From positions 558,001 to 622,000 of the forward strand of contig WTXD01000001.1 of NCBI GenBank assembly GCA_022496205.1: DNA of 64,000 nt. Reading direction: 5' to 3'. Made by a program: the position numbers and the translations under genes. The notes under the pieces are model-generated. The model saw only the letters and a list, made by a program, of their open reading frames with translations. It did no database searches and was not told the origin of the DNA. Each line of letters starts with the position of its first letter. The first letter of the stretch is position 1. Shown here piece after piece: positions 12,213-26,805 of the stretch. Source of the DNA: Gloeopeniophorella convolvens (taxonomy: Eukaryota; Basidiomycota; Agaricomycetes; Russulales).

Positions 12213-13822
12213 TCATCGCCTCCGATGCCTCGACCGACGACCGCGACTCGGAGGGCCTGGTGTGCCCCTGGCATCGCGATCGTTCCGTTCCACCACCCCT
12301 CGGTTCCGCTGCCGACCACTGCCCTGCGCCTGCCCTCGGTGCCGGTTGGCCCCTCGATGCCGCCGTCTTCCCCTTCCTGTAGCTGTCACCACTGCTGCCT
12401 CCTCGGGCTCTTCCTCTGAGCTCTCAAGGACTCCGATGCTTCCTTCGTCCGTGCTTTCTTCGTCGTACTCTTCCTCGATAAAGTCAGAATCAGGGTCGTT
12501 CCTGCCCAATGCGAACGGAGCAATGACCATAGCAAGGCTGACTGTTGCCTTCTTCTTGGACTTCTGTTTTGTGGAGTCGGCTTTCCATCTCCTGCAGTTG
12601 GCCGCGTGTCGATAAGTAGCGGAACAAGTTTGATCACTTCTCATGCTCACGTTTTTCTCGCTTGCCATTCGATGAATTTTATCTCTCCATCGCCCCAGCC
12701 TTCGATGGCGCTGGCGCGGAGGGCATGAACATGCTTGTCAACGGCGTTGTCCATTGCAAAATTGGGTATCATGGGAGCATCTGCGGACAAGCTTGCACGA
12801 CAGATCGCGCAAGTCGGGGCCTCTCTCTAGTTTGCGTCAATAATCAGCAATGCAATATCGCGGGAGAGACTCGCGTTTTTCTTCATCCAGCGTAGTCCGC
12901 ATTCTCCGCAGAAGCTATGGCCGCATGGATTTCCCAGGTGGGCAGAAGCACTGGGTTTATGTCAGACTCATATCTCCCATATCATGAAGCCACGTTGCAT
13001 CTTACAAGATGTCACAGCATCTGGGGATATGAGAGCGGTGTCAGTACTATACGGGCAAGCGATCACAACGTCGATAGGGTGGTGCGTACATGGGACAAGT
13101 CATCTCCTCTTCAAATCCGTTCAGAAATTCCCTGAGGATGGCTCTAGGAGACTCCTTTTGCTTCCCCTTGTGCCTCTTAGGAGGGGACTCTCGCACCGAA
13201 GGCGAAGAAAGTTCGCGGGTGATCCGGGGCGGTCTGTTCTCTGTTTCTGAGACAGACATAGGCCCGATGCACTTGCTAGAAGAATACGAATGGGTCCTAT
13301 CAAGCTTCCCATTCGATGTGCCTGCCCATGGATCCCAATGGGTCATAAATCAGCAGGATGTAGCATGACACCTACTTTGCACACTCGCAGAACTTCTTTC
13401 ATTAGGGCGGCTAGCCTGCAACGTAGAGGGCAGTACATTCGGAGTGTGGGCAATGTTCTCACAATGAAAAAAACGAGAGGCGATTGCGCTCTCTGAACCT
13501 GCATGCATCAAGGTTGGTGTGTGCACTCGAAGTAGGACAAAGGCAACGCGCCTCCTCGCGCCGAGTCCTGCGTTCGCATTCTCGACTCTACTTCATCTAT
13601 ATGGGCCAAAAACGCGTCGTCCAAGTCGTCAAATGAGTATTCGGTGGCAGCGTCCTCTTCACTGGGCTCAGCTCGGTGAGTGGACTGGGGCAGCTCTGCT
13701 GCATGTGGGGTTTGGTGTCGATCGGGGTGGGGCGCAGACGGGGCGCTGGCGAGCTCGGGTACAGTACTCCAATCAACGCCACTGAAAGGGTCGGAAAGCT
13801 GGTCGAACTCATCCTCTGACAT
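12213..13822 (-). CDS. RING-finger protein, probable E3 ubiquitin ligase
   Basis: The spliced frame gives a RING finger: CPICCDIF, then CGHSFCGECGLRW, then PTCAICRAS. This supplies the C-x2-C, C-x-H, C-x2-C and C-x2-C ligands of a C3HC4-type domain. RING proteins usually recruit E2 enzymes for ubiquitin transfer; the substrate here is unknown. The start chosen, MSEDEFDQLSDPFSG, opens an acidic N-terminal region containing FDDLDDAFLAHIDEVESRM. After the RING comes SADAPMIPNFAMDNAVDKHV, a helix, an acidic run (residues near 12460-12500) and an Arg/Gly-rich tail. The RING is split by at least three introns; the one at 12874-12827 appears to use a GC donor. Exons between the N-terminal part and 13310 are uncertain. 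It is divergent from RRP36. Confidence 0.8.
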
Positions 13823-14168
13823 GATGGTGGTTGGCGGCCGAGGCTGCGCTTGCGCCCCGCTTAATCGAACGCGTCGATGAAGCTGGTCACGTGGAACGTA
13901 CGCGTGCTTCCGGGTCGGGAAAAGCCGGGACTCTTCCACTGGCACCAGTGGTCTTCCTCAGTCTTCACTCTATCTACAAAGGCCTTGGTCAGGTCGGTTT
14001 CCAACCCGAAGAGTGTTCAGTCCGTACTCTCAACACTAAGACATCTAGGCATGGACGGTACATCTCCATTTCAATGCATTTCATCCGCTCTGACGCCATC
14101 GGGCCTCCTCAGAGCTGAGCTCCCTGTCCTTCGGAGCCTTGCGTAAAGCGCAACGAACGCTTGATCGC
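13823..14168. promoter_or_regulatory. Divergent intergenic region, RING gene / RRP36
   Basis: About 346 bp separate the two chosen start codons and must hold both promoters. Upstream in-frame extension is possible on both sides, so the true gap may be smaller. I see no clear TATA box or named factor site. Confidence 0.4.
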
Positions 14169-15141
14169 ATGGACCCGGAATCTGATTCTGAAGCTTCCAG
14201 CGAAGGCTCGCATAGTGGAGAAGAAGAGGGGTTAGATGATGGGTCTGGGGGCGACGTGGCTCCACGGCAGGACGATTCACGTACCAAGGAGCCGAAAAGG
14301 GGGCCCGCTGTTGTCGCGCGGAAAGGAAAAAACGCGTGAGTCTTGCGGTATAACCCCATCTCTGTGCCTTACCGACTTACTCCCTCGTAGCCCAACAGAA
14401 GTCACATCTAAACGCCCAGTCTCACGCCGTCGGACGGTTGTGGAGGTGCAAAAGATGGTCAACAATGATCTCCTCCATCTCGCGTCGAGATACTCATACT
14501 GTTCATCAGGAAGTCCGTGATCCGCGATTTCAGCCGCTGACTGGCGAATTTGATGCCTCGAGGTTTCAGGACCAGTACAAATTCCTATCGGACGTGCGCG
14601 AGGGAGAGCTCAAAACCCTACGCGAAAATCTCTCGCGTGCTCGCAAACTCCTTGCTTCATCCCCGCGAGACCTCCGTCCGGAACGGGAACATGAAGTAGA
14701 GCGGCTCTCTCTTGCAGTAAAGCGCGCAGAGAGTTCCGTCAACAGGGATAAGCGAGAAAGGGCGGAGCAGGCTGCCCTGAGCGCAGTAGGGAAGGAAGAG
14801 CGGGACAAGAGAAAGCAGGGCAAGAAGGCCTACTGGATGAAGGATGGTGAGTCTCCTACGTGTGCCCCAACCGCAAATGTTGACCATATACTGTCTGGGC
14901 AGCCGAAAAGAAGAAGGTGATGCTGAAAGCTCGATATGATGTAGTGGCAACGGAGGGCGGTAAGAGGGCGGTGAAGAAAGCTATTGAGAAGAAGCGGAAG
15001 AAACTGAGCCAAAAAGAGACGAAGTCTCGACCCTTCCCTCGAGCAACGGGCTCTACGTCAGCGCCCACACTCCAGCCGCCAAGGAAGCGTGCTGCCGCAC
15101 CGGACGGCGTACCGGCGAAGAAACGTCAAAAATATACGTGA
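14169..15141 (+). CDS. RRP36: rRNA biogenesis protein RRP36
   Basis: RRP36 is a nucleolar protein of the small-subunit processome, needed for early 18S rRNA cleavages. Four exons (14169-14335, 14391-14457, 14510-14846, 14903-15141) give 269 residues. The hallmark core RDPRFQPLTGEFD is followed by QDQYKFLSDVREGELKTL, a long charged coiled-coil helix, then YWMKDG and KKVMLKARYD before a basic C terminus (AIEKKRKKLSQKETKSRPF, ending KKRQKYT). The N terminus is acidic and Ser-rich (MDPESDSEASSEGS), as is usual for this family. The ATG at 14169 was chosen as the first in-frame methionine before that acidic region. Its stop is only about 40 bp from the stop of the convergent membrane-protein gene. 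Confidence 0.92.
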
Positions 15142-15181
15142 CGCTGCTACTTGGGCGTCGAATGTTCATGGTATCCGTGAT

Positions 15182-18100
15182 CTATCGCCTCTGCGACCCC
15201 TCGTGCATGCCATCCATGAGCACATATCGGTCGCCGTCTAAGCGAATGTCTAACGCCACCCCTACCGAGCGGTTCCCTATTCTCCAGATCGGCGTCCATC
15301 CCAACCAGACGCCCATCTTCGCGAGGAATTTGCGATGCGATTTCTTCGCTAGAGGGTCATCAAGGATGCCTTCCCAGCGGAACGCGGGCCGAGGTCGTAT
15401 AGATGAGTCGTCATGGTCGGTACCACCTCCAGTGCCGAGGCTAGAAGGTCGCCCCTGGGTTTCAATATCGATGTCCTCCATGTCTAGCCCGTGCGTGTCG
15501 TATCCAAGATGAAAAATGTGGGCCTAGTAGCATGCTTTAGTTACGGCAGGAATAGTTGTTTGCGTTTTACCTGTGATGATCCATGGAAGACAATGTCGTA
15601 CATGCGAACGTACACCTTGTTCAGGAACCCGTTATCAATAAAGTTACCCCACTTCGGTTTCTTGTTGAGAAGGCCCCTTTGCGTTAAGAAATATTCTAGC
15701 GCAGGGCGAGGCAGAGGGGTATACGCGATAGACGTAGGGTAGTGCGGGTTGAAATCTGGAGCATGGAGCCTGAGATTTTTGATGGTATCTGAGTTCCTTC
15801 TCCAAAAGTCATCCTGTAAATGACAGCTGGTTAGTCCGGCGGGGAATAACAAGGCGGATCAGACGGACCCAGAAGATGTACCACCAGGTTGCCAGTTCCG
15901 TGGACGACACTGCGAGTAACCGGTCATAACTGGTTTGAAAAGCGGCTTCGCTTCCAACCAGTAGTTGCCTGACACGGAGGTCGCGTTCTTGTTCGATGGA
16001 GCTCTTCGCCAGCCGCTCCGGGTCTTTTGGATGGTCGTATACTTGTGAGAGGAAACGATACGTCAGAACATCAGCCTTCTTCTTGCATTCGTTATGGCAA
16101 AACTGGCGGTAGTTCGCCAAGAGACTTTCGAGGCTACGCAGTCGCGAATGGATCAGAGCGTGGTTCAAGGCCAGGAATTGTGCAAGTGCCGGTGTGAGGT
16201 TGTAGTCGTCGTTGATACCGATAACGTCACCATCTACCGTAACGCGTTTGTCGAAGACGAGTTCGATGTCAAACCCACTTCCGAGTTGCAAGCCATCCCA
16301 CATCAGATACCCTTTCCGCTTGATGTTCAGCGTGGCATGCTCGTAAAGGGTAGATGCTTGTGCTTTGTAACGCGTGCCTCGACAGCAAAGAGGGAATCGG
16401 GAGTTCTCGTTCTAGATAAGTTAGTACTTGCCATAGTCATAGGCAACGGCTATACGGCGACGCACGTTGATGTGGCGGTATGGCCAGTATATACTTTGGC
16501 CATCAAGAGCTCTCAGGGCAATACGGATTTCCCGCCTTCGATGAACTTCGGGGTCGGCGTTTTGTTTGACGTATTGCTCAAAGTCGGGAAAGTCCCTCAG
16601 TACAATAAGGGGGCCATCGTCATAGCGGATAACCTTTGCATTGGAGATGAAATCCGCACCCGACTCCGTTACTTCATTGCTAGACGTACCAGAGTAGGCG
16701 GAAAAGGGATCCACCAGGCGTTCCCGAAGAATCGGGTGCAACCCGGTAGCGGCAGCTTTTGATTCCTCCAGTAACAGTCTGGGCCAACGAAGTTGTGCTG
16801 AATTAGGCCGATCAATCGCAGGAGTCGAGCGGAGTCGGGTCCGTGCAGAAGTGCAACAGCTTTGTCGTAGTCACCTGAACCGACTTCGCGGAGGATCTTC
16901 AACAACGTTCAGTGTCATTCTATGCGGTGGAGTCGTTGTATACCTTGATATTCTCGACGTGCCTCTCCCCGGGGGTCCCTTGAAAGTCCAGGAGGTATGG
17001 AGGGAATTCGGAATTGTTAGCCTGAATGTAGTGCATGGGTTGTTTATCAGGGATTTTGCACTCAGGGCTTGTTAGGAAAAGAGTTGTAATAGCTTCTTGC
17101 CAGATGCGCCTCTTTGTGTGTGGCGAAGATGACGATATATCGAGTCTGAGTGCATTTCAGTGTTTTGTGAGAGCACGGAGGACCTCCCGCTAACCTAGGT
17201 GAAAATATATCGATGCCTACAGCGCAGACGTGATTAGCTCTCTTCCCGAATGCGCTATGAGAGACGTACTGAAATCGATCCGGCTTGTAAGCCCTTCAAA
17301 ACAATATGTCATTGAGCTGAATAAGACTCAGAACAGTTATGGCTCACTTTTCACTAGCCGCTGGGTCGCACTGAGATTGATGATAGTGAAGTCTACAAAA
17401 CTAGCATCAGTGGCTTTGGACAAGAAACCCGCAATGGGGCGTACAGAACGTGAAGCTATATGTCGCAACGTATATGCTACGAAGAACGTCAATCTCGTGC
17501 ACGGAAACAGAGAGACGCGAGGAATTTTACAAGTAGAGCACCGGCCCATCAATGACGCTTCTCCCGGGTACATCAAGAGCAACGAGTAGGGATACGAGAG
17601 ACGTGAGCACGTAATTCAATCTGGACATCCACTCGCTAGCGTTGTTGACCGGGTCCAAGAAAGGCGAAAGGATCCACTGGAGGACGAAAAACAAGACCGT
17701 TGCAGTGAGAAGGAGTATCTGTCGGACGACAGCGACCCGCGTCCTAGAGAACGAGCGGAAAAAACAGTTGTCCGGATCAACTACGGCGACAATGAGCAGC
17801 GCAGCAAACTTCATGAAGAGGTAAAGGGGCTCGTAGGTGCCCCACCCTCGTCGGAGACCTGAAACGGTGACCGGTGATCAGTCAGGAGGACAGGACCGTG
17901 ACACACACGTACCACCATATAAGAAGGCCAAAGGATTGCAGTCCCGCTCCAGCAGTCTTTGGTATTCACGGTCCATGTCACTTTCGCTTCGAAGTTTCCC
18001 TAGTTCCGTATACTTGTCAACAATGGGTACAGATTCATTGATGAGTGCCCTCAACGAGAGCGGGTATGATATTGTCAACTTCATAAGCCAGTCCGTCAGT

Positions 18101-19634
18101 TGAACACGCAAACGATGCATCGGCTTACGAATATTAGGATCGCAATTGCGATGATTACGACTGCAGGAGCGAAATTTATCTCGTTTTTCTTCATCGTGGT
18201 CGTATAGCAGAAATCCAGTGGGTCCCTAAATTGATCTGGTGACCCTAGAGGAGAGACAATGGGCAGGCCAGTTGTAGAATTGACGTAAGGGTTAGGAACA
18301 GCCCAGAGGTCGTCTGACCAAGTGATGACATGGACAGCCATAGTGCTCAGGGGGAGGTATATGATGGTCAACAGAAAACTGACGATGACGATGCGCCATC
18401 CGCTACCGTTTCCGGGCTGCTGGAACCCTTCGAAGCGATTGTAGCGTTTGCATGGCGAAGCTGAGACGTGGAAGATGTATAGTAGTAAACCCGCAAGAGC
18501 CATAAAGATCAAGAGAAATATCAAAGATTGTATCAGCGTAGAAGCGAAGTTCAGAGCCAGGATATTCGGTCTGTGGTAATCAGGTTGGTCATTAAGTTAC
18601 GTGCTAACTGGAGATACTAACATTGTCCCCAAAAATAGTTGTCGCCAGTCATGCGATACATTGTGGCCCTTGTGAGGAACTGAGGCTCATAAAATTAGAT
18701 AATGAAGAGGGCGCGTCGGGTCCAACGTACTGATTGTTGTTAGGATCAACGCAAAGATCTGGACCGTGTTGAACAAGCCTTGAAGACTATAGAACGTCGC
18801 GAGAGCGCTGGATCCCTAGGAAACATTCAATTGAAGGCATGGGACTGGAGTGGCTCAACTCACTGTGACACCCAGTGCTATGCTTACGAGGGAACCCAAG
18901 ATTGAGTCGCGATTTCTCCATGCAGGCTTCACTTGGTAATTCGTCTCAAGTGACTCAATGCTCCTCCTTGTAGCCGCAAGGTGATTCAGAGGAACGAACA
19001 TCCTCTCCTCAGGTCCTGTTGTGATCCTTGGTAGGGAAGAAAACGTGGGGAGCGATAAAGATGATATATACTTGTCGAGTTGAGGCAGGACGAGCGGAGC
19101 TGCACGTCGAGAGAAGGCGGTCGAAGCAGAGACAGGATTATGGTCGCTAATGTCATGATAGGGTGTTTTCAGAGTCGATCCGGAGAGCGCAGTTCGCTGA
19201 GAAGGTGGGTACGAATGTGAGAGCAGCAGGTGCTGCTCATCACTGGACTCGGGATTGTCGGGCTTCATGGAGGCTTTTGCCCTACGCGCGTTACCAGATC
19301 CTTCGCGGAAATGTAGTCCCACATCATGATAGTCACCACCGCCACCTGCGCCCGAGTCTGCCAAGGATTCCGAGTCGACACTGGTGGAATAGCCAGCCGG
19401 GACTGCTAGGAGTTCACTCCTGGTCTGAGCATACGAGATTGTCGGAGTATGGTCCCGAAGAGCCCCATGCTTGTTCAGAAAGCGGGCTGGCGACGGGGGC
19501 GGCCCTTCGCCGGCAGGAGAGTCCGAGAGCAAGTGACGGGGATCGGCGCGATGACCTGGAGAACGGGGAAGGGAGTTGGATGTCTGTTTGCTGCTCGTTG
19601 GCCCCGCTGGAGTTGTGTGGTCGCTGTCAGTCAT
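15182..19634 (-). CDS. Large multi-pass membrane protein of unknown function
   Basis: I do not recognise a named family. A disordered N-terminal region of about 250 residues (Ser/Pro/Gly-rich, MTDSDHTTPAGPTSSKQTSN) is followed by membrane segments. Examples are LATFYSLQGLFNTVQIFALI near 18800, LIQSLIFLLIFMALAGLLLY near 18510, IVIVSFLLTIIYLPLSTMAV near 18370, PAVVIIAIAILIF near 18140, and others near 17815-17560. A large C-terminal domain then contains NLRLHAPDFNPHYPTSIAYT, LEYFLTQRGLLNKKPKWGNF and a final SVGVALDIRLDGDRYVLMDG. Many introns of about 50 nt interrupt it; the last join (SSQ|AHIFHLGYDTHGLDMEDID) is clear. Sites such as PNPYVNSTTGLPIV lie in a probable lumenal loop with possible N-glycosylation. 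The topology suggests a channel, transporter or scaffold, but there is no signature for any of them. Exons between about 17560 and 16900 are poorly resolved. Confidence 0.75.
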
Positions 19635-19935
19635 GACATTGAGAGGCTCTACGAGTCGGTGAGCCGTAATCAGTTAATAGAAGCGCGTTGGACCGAGTGA
19701 TCGTCGCCGTCGTCGTACTGAAGAAGCCCCATGGTCCACATCCGGAACCTTTCTATCATGGGTCGGATCAACCCACGTGCGTGACTCCAACCTATCAGAC
19801 TCGCCGGCACTCAGCTTGGATTCCTCCCTCCCAGTCACCACATCCACATAACCAAGCGTTGTATGTTGTACACAAAGCATATGACGATGATACATGAGAC
19901 GGACACAGTACATAAAGAAGAGACATACGACGCCA
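19635..19935. other. Intergenic region between membrane-protein gene and MCM5
   Basis: This 301-bp stretch is the promoter side of the unknown membrane protein and the 3' side of MCM5. No repeat or RNA gene is visible. An open frame here on the minus strand is only the read-through of the last MCM5 intron. Confidence 0.5.
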
Positions 19936-22797
<2,862 letters not shown>

Positions 22798-22991
22798 GGT
22801 GAGGTGGGGCCAATGATATCTGCGACGCGACGCGACGGCCTCAATGAGCATTTAGGGCAGGCGTAGACGCGTCGCGCACGTGCACACCACTATCAAGCTG
22901 CTCTCGGCGGGCTCGGCGGGCTCGGCGGCCCCTCGATCGCCACTCTCACAACCTCGGTGCTCTCAGCTGGTACTCGACTGGCATATACAAG
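22798..22991. promoter_or_regulatory. Bidirectional MCM5/CSN6 promoter with MCB elements
   Basis: Only 194 bp separate the two start codons. Cores ACGCG lie at 22825-22829 and 22830-22834, and a full palindromic MCB (ACGCGT) at 22867-22872, all within 75 bp of the MCM5 start. A CCAAT lies at 22810-22814. MCB is the MBF site that drives G1/S genes, including MCM genes, in fungi; use here is inference. Confidence 0.6.
22903..22929. repeat. Three tandem copies of CTCGGCGGG
   Basis: The 9-bp unit occurs three times with one change in the last base. It lies inside the MCM5/CSN6 divergent promoter, closer to CSN6. Confidence 0.75.
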
Positions 22992-24379
22992 ATGAATACA
23001 GACGAACAATCAGTAGTCCTTCCATCAAGTACACTCTCTAGTCTCTCTATATCTCTGTGCGTTTGCAAAGTACGGTCTTGTGCTATGTGTCCCTGATGAC
23101 CGCTGTGCCACCCAGTCACCCACTCCCAATCTTGAACATATCAGAGCATTTGACTCGTCTAAGGCTACAAACCAATACCAACATTCCGTTCGGTGTGCAT
23201 CTACTCTGATCGGCGACCTATCCGGCCTCACCATCCATTAGTCCTGGGTGCTTTGCTTGGAACTCAAAATGGCCGTGAGGTAGAGATTGTCAATACATTC
23301 GAAGTGGCCGCTGAGCAGGGGGAGAGAGTCGATCACGGATCCTTCAACGTCAGAAAGGAACAATGTACGTCCAGCTAATTGCGACTATTGTACGACGCTG
23401 AAAGTGCCGAAACCAGACAAACAAGTCTTCCCATCGCTCGAATTCATCGGGTGGTACACCGTCGCGATACGCCCTACGTCAAAGCACATCACCCTTCATG
23501 AACAGGCCGGTACCCCTATGGCCGACTCTCTGATGGTTCATTGATGTCGATTTAGTTTTCTGCATATAGTTCGACGCCTCTCCTTCTCATCTTGCAACCC
23601 ACGGCCGCATTAGGGGGTGCAAACATTGCATCTGGCCACCTCCCTCTGAAGGCCTATGAACCAACCATCGAGATTCGCGATAGGTCGTCGCGTTCCGTAT
23701 ATATCGAGGCACCTTTCAATGTCGAGACTGGAGAAGCTGAGCGGATTGCCGTGGATACGACAGCTCGCGGAGGGGAGGGCGGTACAAGCCGTGCGCATAG
23801 TCCGACTTTGTCCGTCTGCATGTTCTAATGTATCCACAGTGGAGTCACATCTTCAAACGCAGCGGGCCGCCGTCAAAATGCTACATGATCGTATTCTTAT
23901 CCTCGTGCAATACGTGAGGGACGTCATCGCAGGTGAGCTTTGCCCCCCTAGGTACTACATCTATTAAGGTTATATAGGCACCGCGCAGAAGGACCATGCC
24001 ACGATGCGATCCTTGGCCGCCTTGCTAGCCTCGCTACCTGCAAGCGACAGCCAAGGCTTCAGAGACGAATTCGAGACTGTGCGTTCTTCCACACAGTGTA
24101 TTCTCGAGCTGATATGCTGTGAAGGAATACGAGGATGTTCAGCTTACTGCATACTTATCAACCTTGACGAAGTCCGCTAGCATCCTGAATGACGTACGTC
24201 CGGTGACTCCCCTATATTGGACCTGCGCTTAGTGTCTACAGATTGTCGACAAACACAATATCTTGAACTCGAGTGGAAGAGAAGAACGTTCGGGTGGCTT
24301 GACTGCGGCTAGCAGGAGGCTGAGGGGAGCTCCAGGCCGTGGCTTCGGCGGACCTGGCGACTGGGACAGAATGCATTGA
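22992..24379 (+). CDS. CSN6: COP9 signalosome subunit 6 (CSN6), MPN-domain
   Basis: CSN6 is the non-catalytic MPN subunit of the COP9 signalosome, which removes NEDD8 from cullins. The start MNTDEQSVVLPSS joins through a short intron to SLHPLPILNISEHLTRL, then VLGALLGTQNGREVEIVNTF, KQVFPSLEFIGWYTVA and YEPTIEIRDRSSRSVYIEAP, all in MPN order. No JAMM H-x-H...S-x7-D-x2-D zinc site is evident, as expected for CSN6 rather than CSN5. The C-terminal helical part has LHDRILILVQYVRDVIAGT and KDHATMRSLAALLASLPASD-type sequence. It ends with an Arg/Gly-rich tail, GAPGRGFGGPGDWDRMH. At least six introns are present. It shares a compact divergent promoter with MCM5. Confidence 0.93.
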
Positions 24380-24816
24380 ACAGGTCCGCATCGCGCTTTC
24401 CACGGTTACACCATGTCTGTTAACCTGCTCATGAACTGCCGATGTTACAACCGCTTGTATTATGGACGCATTGGAGTAGGATGTATTGAGACTGTTGCTG
24501 TAACAACATCTGCACGAGGCTGATGGACTCGCCTCTGGTCCCACCATTCACTGACCGTCATTCGAATGAAGCCAACGGGGTACTCCCAACCTCAATGGAA
24601 ATCCAAACCCCCAGACTAACACTGTTGATTCGTGTGGTTCACGCTGGGTTCACGCGTCCTCGTGTGAAACCAAATGACAAGTAGCAAGTGGCAAGCTGGC
24701 GTACGTACTTACATAAGCATGCCGCTCGGCTCGCTTCGACCCCTGTCGCGGCCATCTGGAAACCCGAAGCGTAGAAGAGTTACACAGCTCCCTCTGAAGA
24801 ATCCACAACCATCATC
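24380..24816. other. Intergenic region between CSN6 and the DUF4149 gene
   Basis: About 437 bp in tandem orientation, holding the CSN6 3' end and the promoter of the next gene. I see no repeats, RNA genes or clear motifs. Confidence 0.5.
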
Positions 24817-25647
24817 ATGCCCCCACCGATGGAGCACTTGACTTTTGGGACGGTCTTCGGCCTCTTGAACTACAATGGGATCTATACTTTAGGTTTTTCG
24901 TTCATCTTTGGGATGTGTGAGCTATTCCTTTAGCGATCCTGGCTGTCAAGCTCACGCTCTGCAGCATTGTGGGTGACGTTCTTTGGGGGTACGCACACGA
25001 CTCAATTCATGTATCTCTTCGCTAACGTTTCTTACTTCACAAGGTATCATTGCGTTAAAAGCGCTGCGTGAGTTCGGGCTGCGTACGAGCAGACCATCGC
25101 CGAGCTGATGGACGTCCCAGCCCGGCACCAGTTTGGTACCCTTCAGCAGCGGACCTTCCCGATCTACTTCAATCTTAATGTCTTCATGTCCTCGGCTCTC
25201 CTTGCCGCGTGGCTTGGCAAGAATGATTCCATCTACGCACGTATCCTTCAACCCGCAGCCCCGGATGTCGCCCAGGCATATGCACTGGCCACCGTCATAG
25301 TTGCGCAATCCGCGAACTCGTTCTGGATCGGTCCAATTGCAACGAGGTGCGTTGCTCGTGTAACTCTTTTGTTATCTCCCCCTCTCTGACTGTCCCACAG
25401 GGTCATGGTAGCTCGACACAAGCTAGAGCGAGCAGAAGGGAAGAATTACAGCGATCCTGATGTCCGTCGTCCCCGCAGTGATTTTCCCTCAACCGATCTC
25501 ACCCTGTTGCAGGTCTCAGCTCAAATGAAGGCATTGACTTCGCGGTTCGCGAGGCTTCATGGGTATAGCTCTCTCGCCAACCTGATTGCGTTCTTTGCTT
25601 TGGCATTTCACGGCTTGTGGATCGGGAACCACGGACTATCGGCCTGA
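24817..25647 (+). CDS. DUF4149 / TMEM205-like membrane protein
   Basis: This small membrane protein resembles the DUF4149 (TMEM205-like) family, whose molecular function is poorly defined. Exons join as MPPPMEHLTFGTVFGLLNYN..., then ALWVTFFGG, IIALKALPRHQFGTLQQRTF and PIYFNLNVFMSSALLAAWLG. Conserved-looking stretches follow: SANSFWIGPIATRVMVARHK and a final helix NLIAFFALAFHGLWIGNHGL. About four membrane segments are predicted by eye. The polar RHQFGTLQQRTFPIYF loop and the TRVM...R-KLE...G region are typical of the family. Five short introns are used. The gene converges on LEA1 with about 105 bp between stops. Confidence 0.85.
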
Positions 25648-25752
25648 GCTAGTTACGGGAGGATCGGGAGGCCTTTCAACGGAGATATGCTGCACCAGTA
25701 GCGGATGGTGTATGTCGAATTTAGCGCGAATCAGAGATACAAAATGATACTG

Positions 25753-26661
25753 TCATGCTCCTACACTCTCCGTGCCAGGCAAGAATCCCTCTTTCAAGCT
25801 CCTCTCCAGGCGGCGAATCTCCTCGATGGAGGTGGCTTTTGCGATTGCCTCCCTGACCTTGTTGGCTTCCTCTTTGGTCAAGAGCCGGCCTGCCTTCCCG
25901 GGCGCGACCGCAGGGCGAGGCTCCTCCGTCGCAGTGACATGCTTCGCCGCGGATGTAGACACAGTAGTGGAGAGCGTTGTAGCAAGGGTGTTGATGAGCC
26001 CATCTCCGGTCAAGAACAACGACTTTGCTGCTTGCCGCTCCTATTGCCCGATATGAGTTTGGTGCATTCCTAGCAACACGGAGGACGGCGCACCTTGTCA
26101 CGGATTCTCTGGAAATCTAAAACTCTCAGCCCTGGTAATCTCCAGGCAAGCCATTCGCGATACCATTTTTTCTCCCGCACAGGGTTTCCCAGCAGGCTCA
26201 AGTACTTGAGGTTCCTGAGCTCTTTTAGAGGCTCAAGATCGCCTAATTCCGAGATGCTGTTGTTGGTAAGTACAAGCGTCGTGAGGTTAGGTGCTGATAG
26301 GTGCAACGAGGGGGAGATGGTGGAAATGCGATTGTTGGCGAGGAGAAGGGTGCGAAGCCGTCTCAGAAGGGGTAGGTTGCCGAGCACGACGAGAGAGTTG
26401 TCTGTGAAGTCGATGGAATCGTGTTGGTCCTGTCAGGAGGCTTAGGATGGCGCGATGGAAGGGTGTCTGCATCCATACCTTGGTCACACCAAGGTTTTCG
26501 ATGGCAGGGATCTTATACCCTGTGCACAAGCACATCAACCACCCGTCAGACGGATTGGATATGGGATCGACGATGAACTTACCCCGAAGATCGATTTGCC
26601 GCTCTTTGATGGGATTGAGTGTAGACTGAGCTTGCGCGAGGAGCTCCGGGGTGAGCTTCAT
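25753..26661 (-). CDS. LEA1: U2 small nuclear ribonucleoprotein A' (Lea1)
   Basis: U2A' binds U2B'' and stem-loop IV of U2 snRNA in the spliceosome. The start MKLTPELLAQAQSTLNPIKE leads through IDLRG, an intron, and YKIPAIENLGVTKDQHDSID. Leucine-rich repeats follow (LPLLRRLRTLLLANNRISTI, LTTLVLTNNSISELGDL), capped by YLSLLGNPVREKKWYREWLA and LPGLRVLDFQRIRDKERQ, the U2A' LRR cap. The tail is GRLLTKEEANKVREAIAKA with SIEEIRRLERSLKEG, also family-typical. Three introns were resolved. The ATG at 26661 is preferred over an upstream in-frame ATG because family proteins begin MKLTPEL. It is divergent from SAC1 with 144 bp between starts. Confidence 0.94.
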
Positions 26662-26805
26662 GGCTGGTCGGACGGCGAGGAGAGTGCACGCGCCGATGGA
26701 GTGGCGGTGCCCAACTAGCGGCACGCTGCTTCGGCGCTTGCTCTCCATTCAGCCGCCAGCACGCAGCAGCACGCGCCCGCGTGCCCTCCCTCCTCAACAT
26801 CCACC

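Noticed and set aside
22903..22929. Three CTCGGCGGG repeats as a regulatory array
   Set aside because: Three 9-bp copies are too few to argue function; kept only as a repeat.
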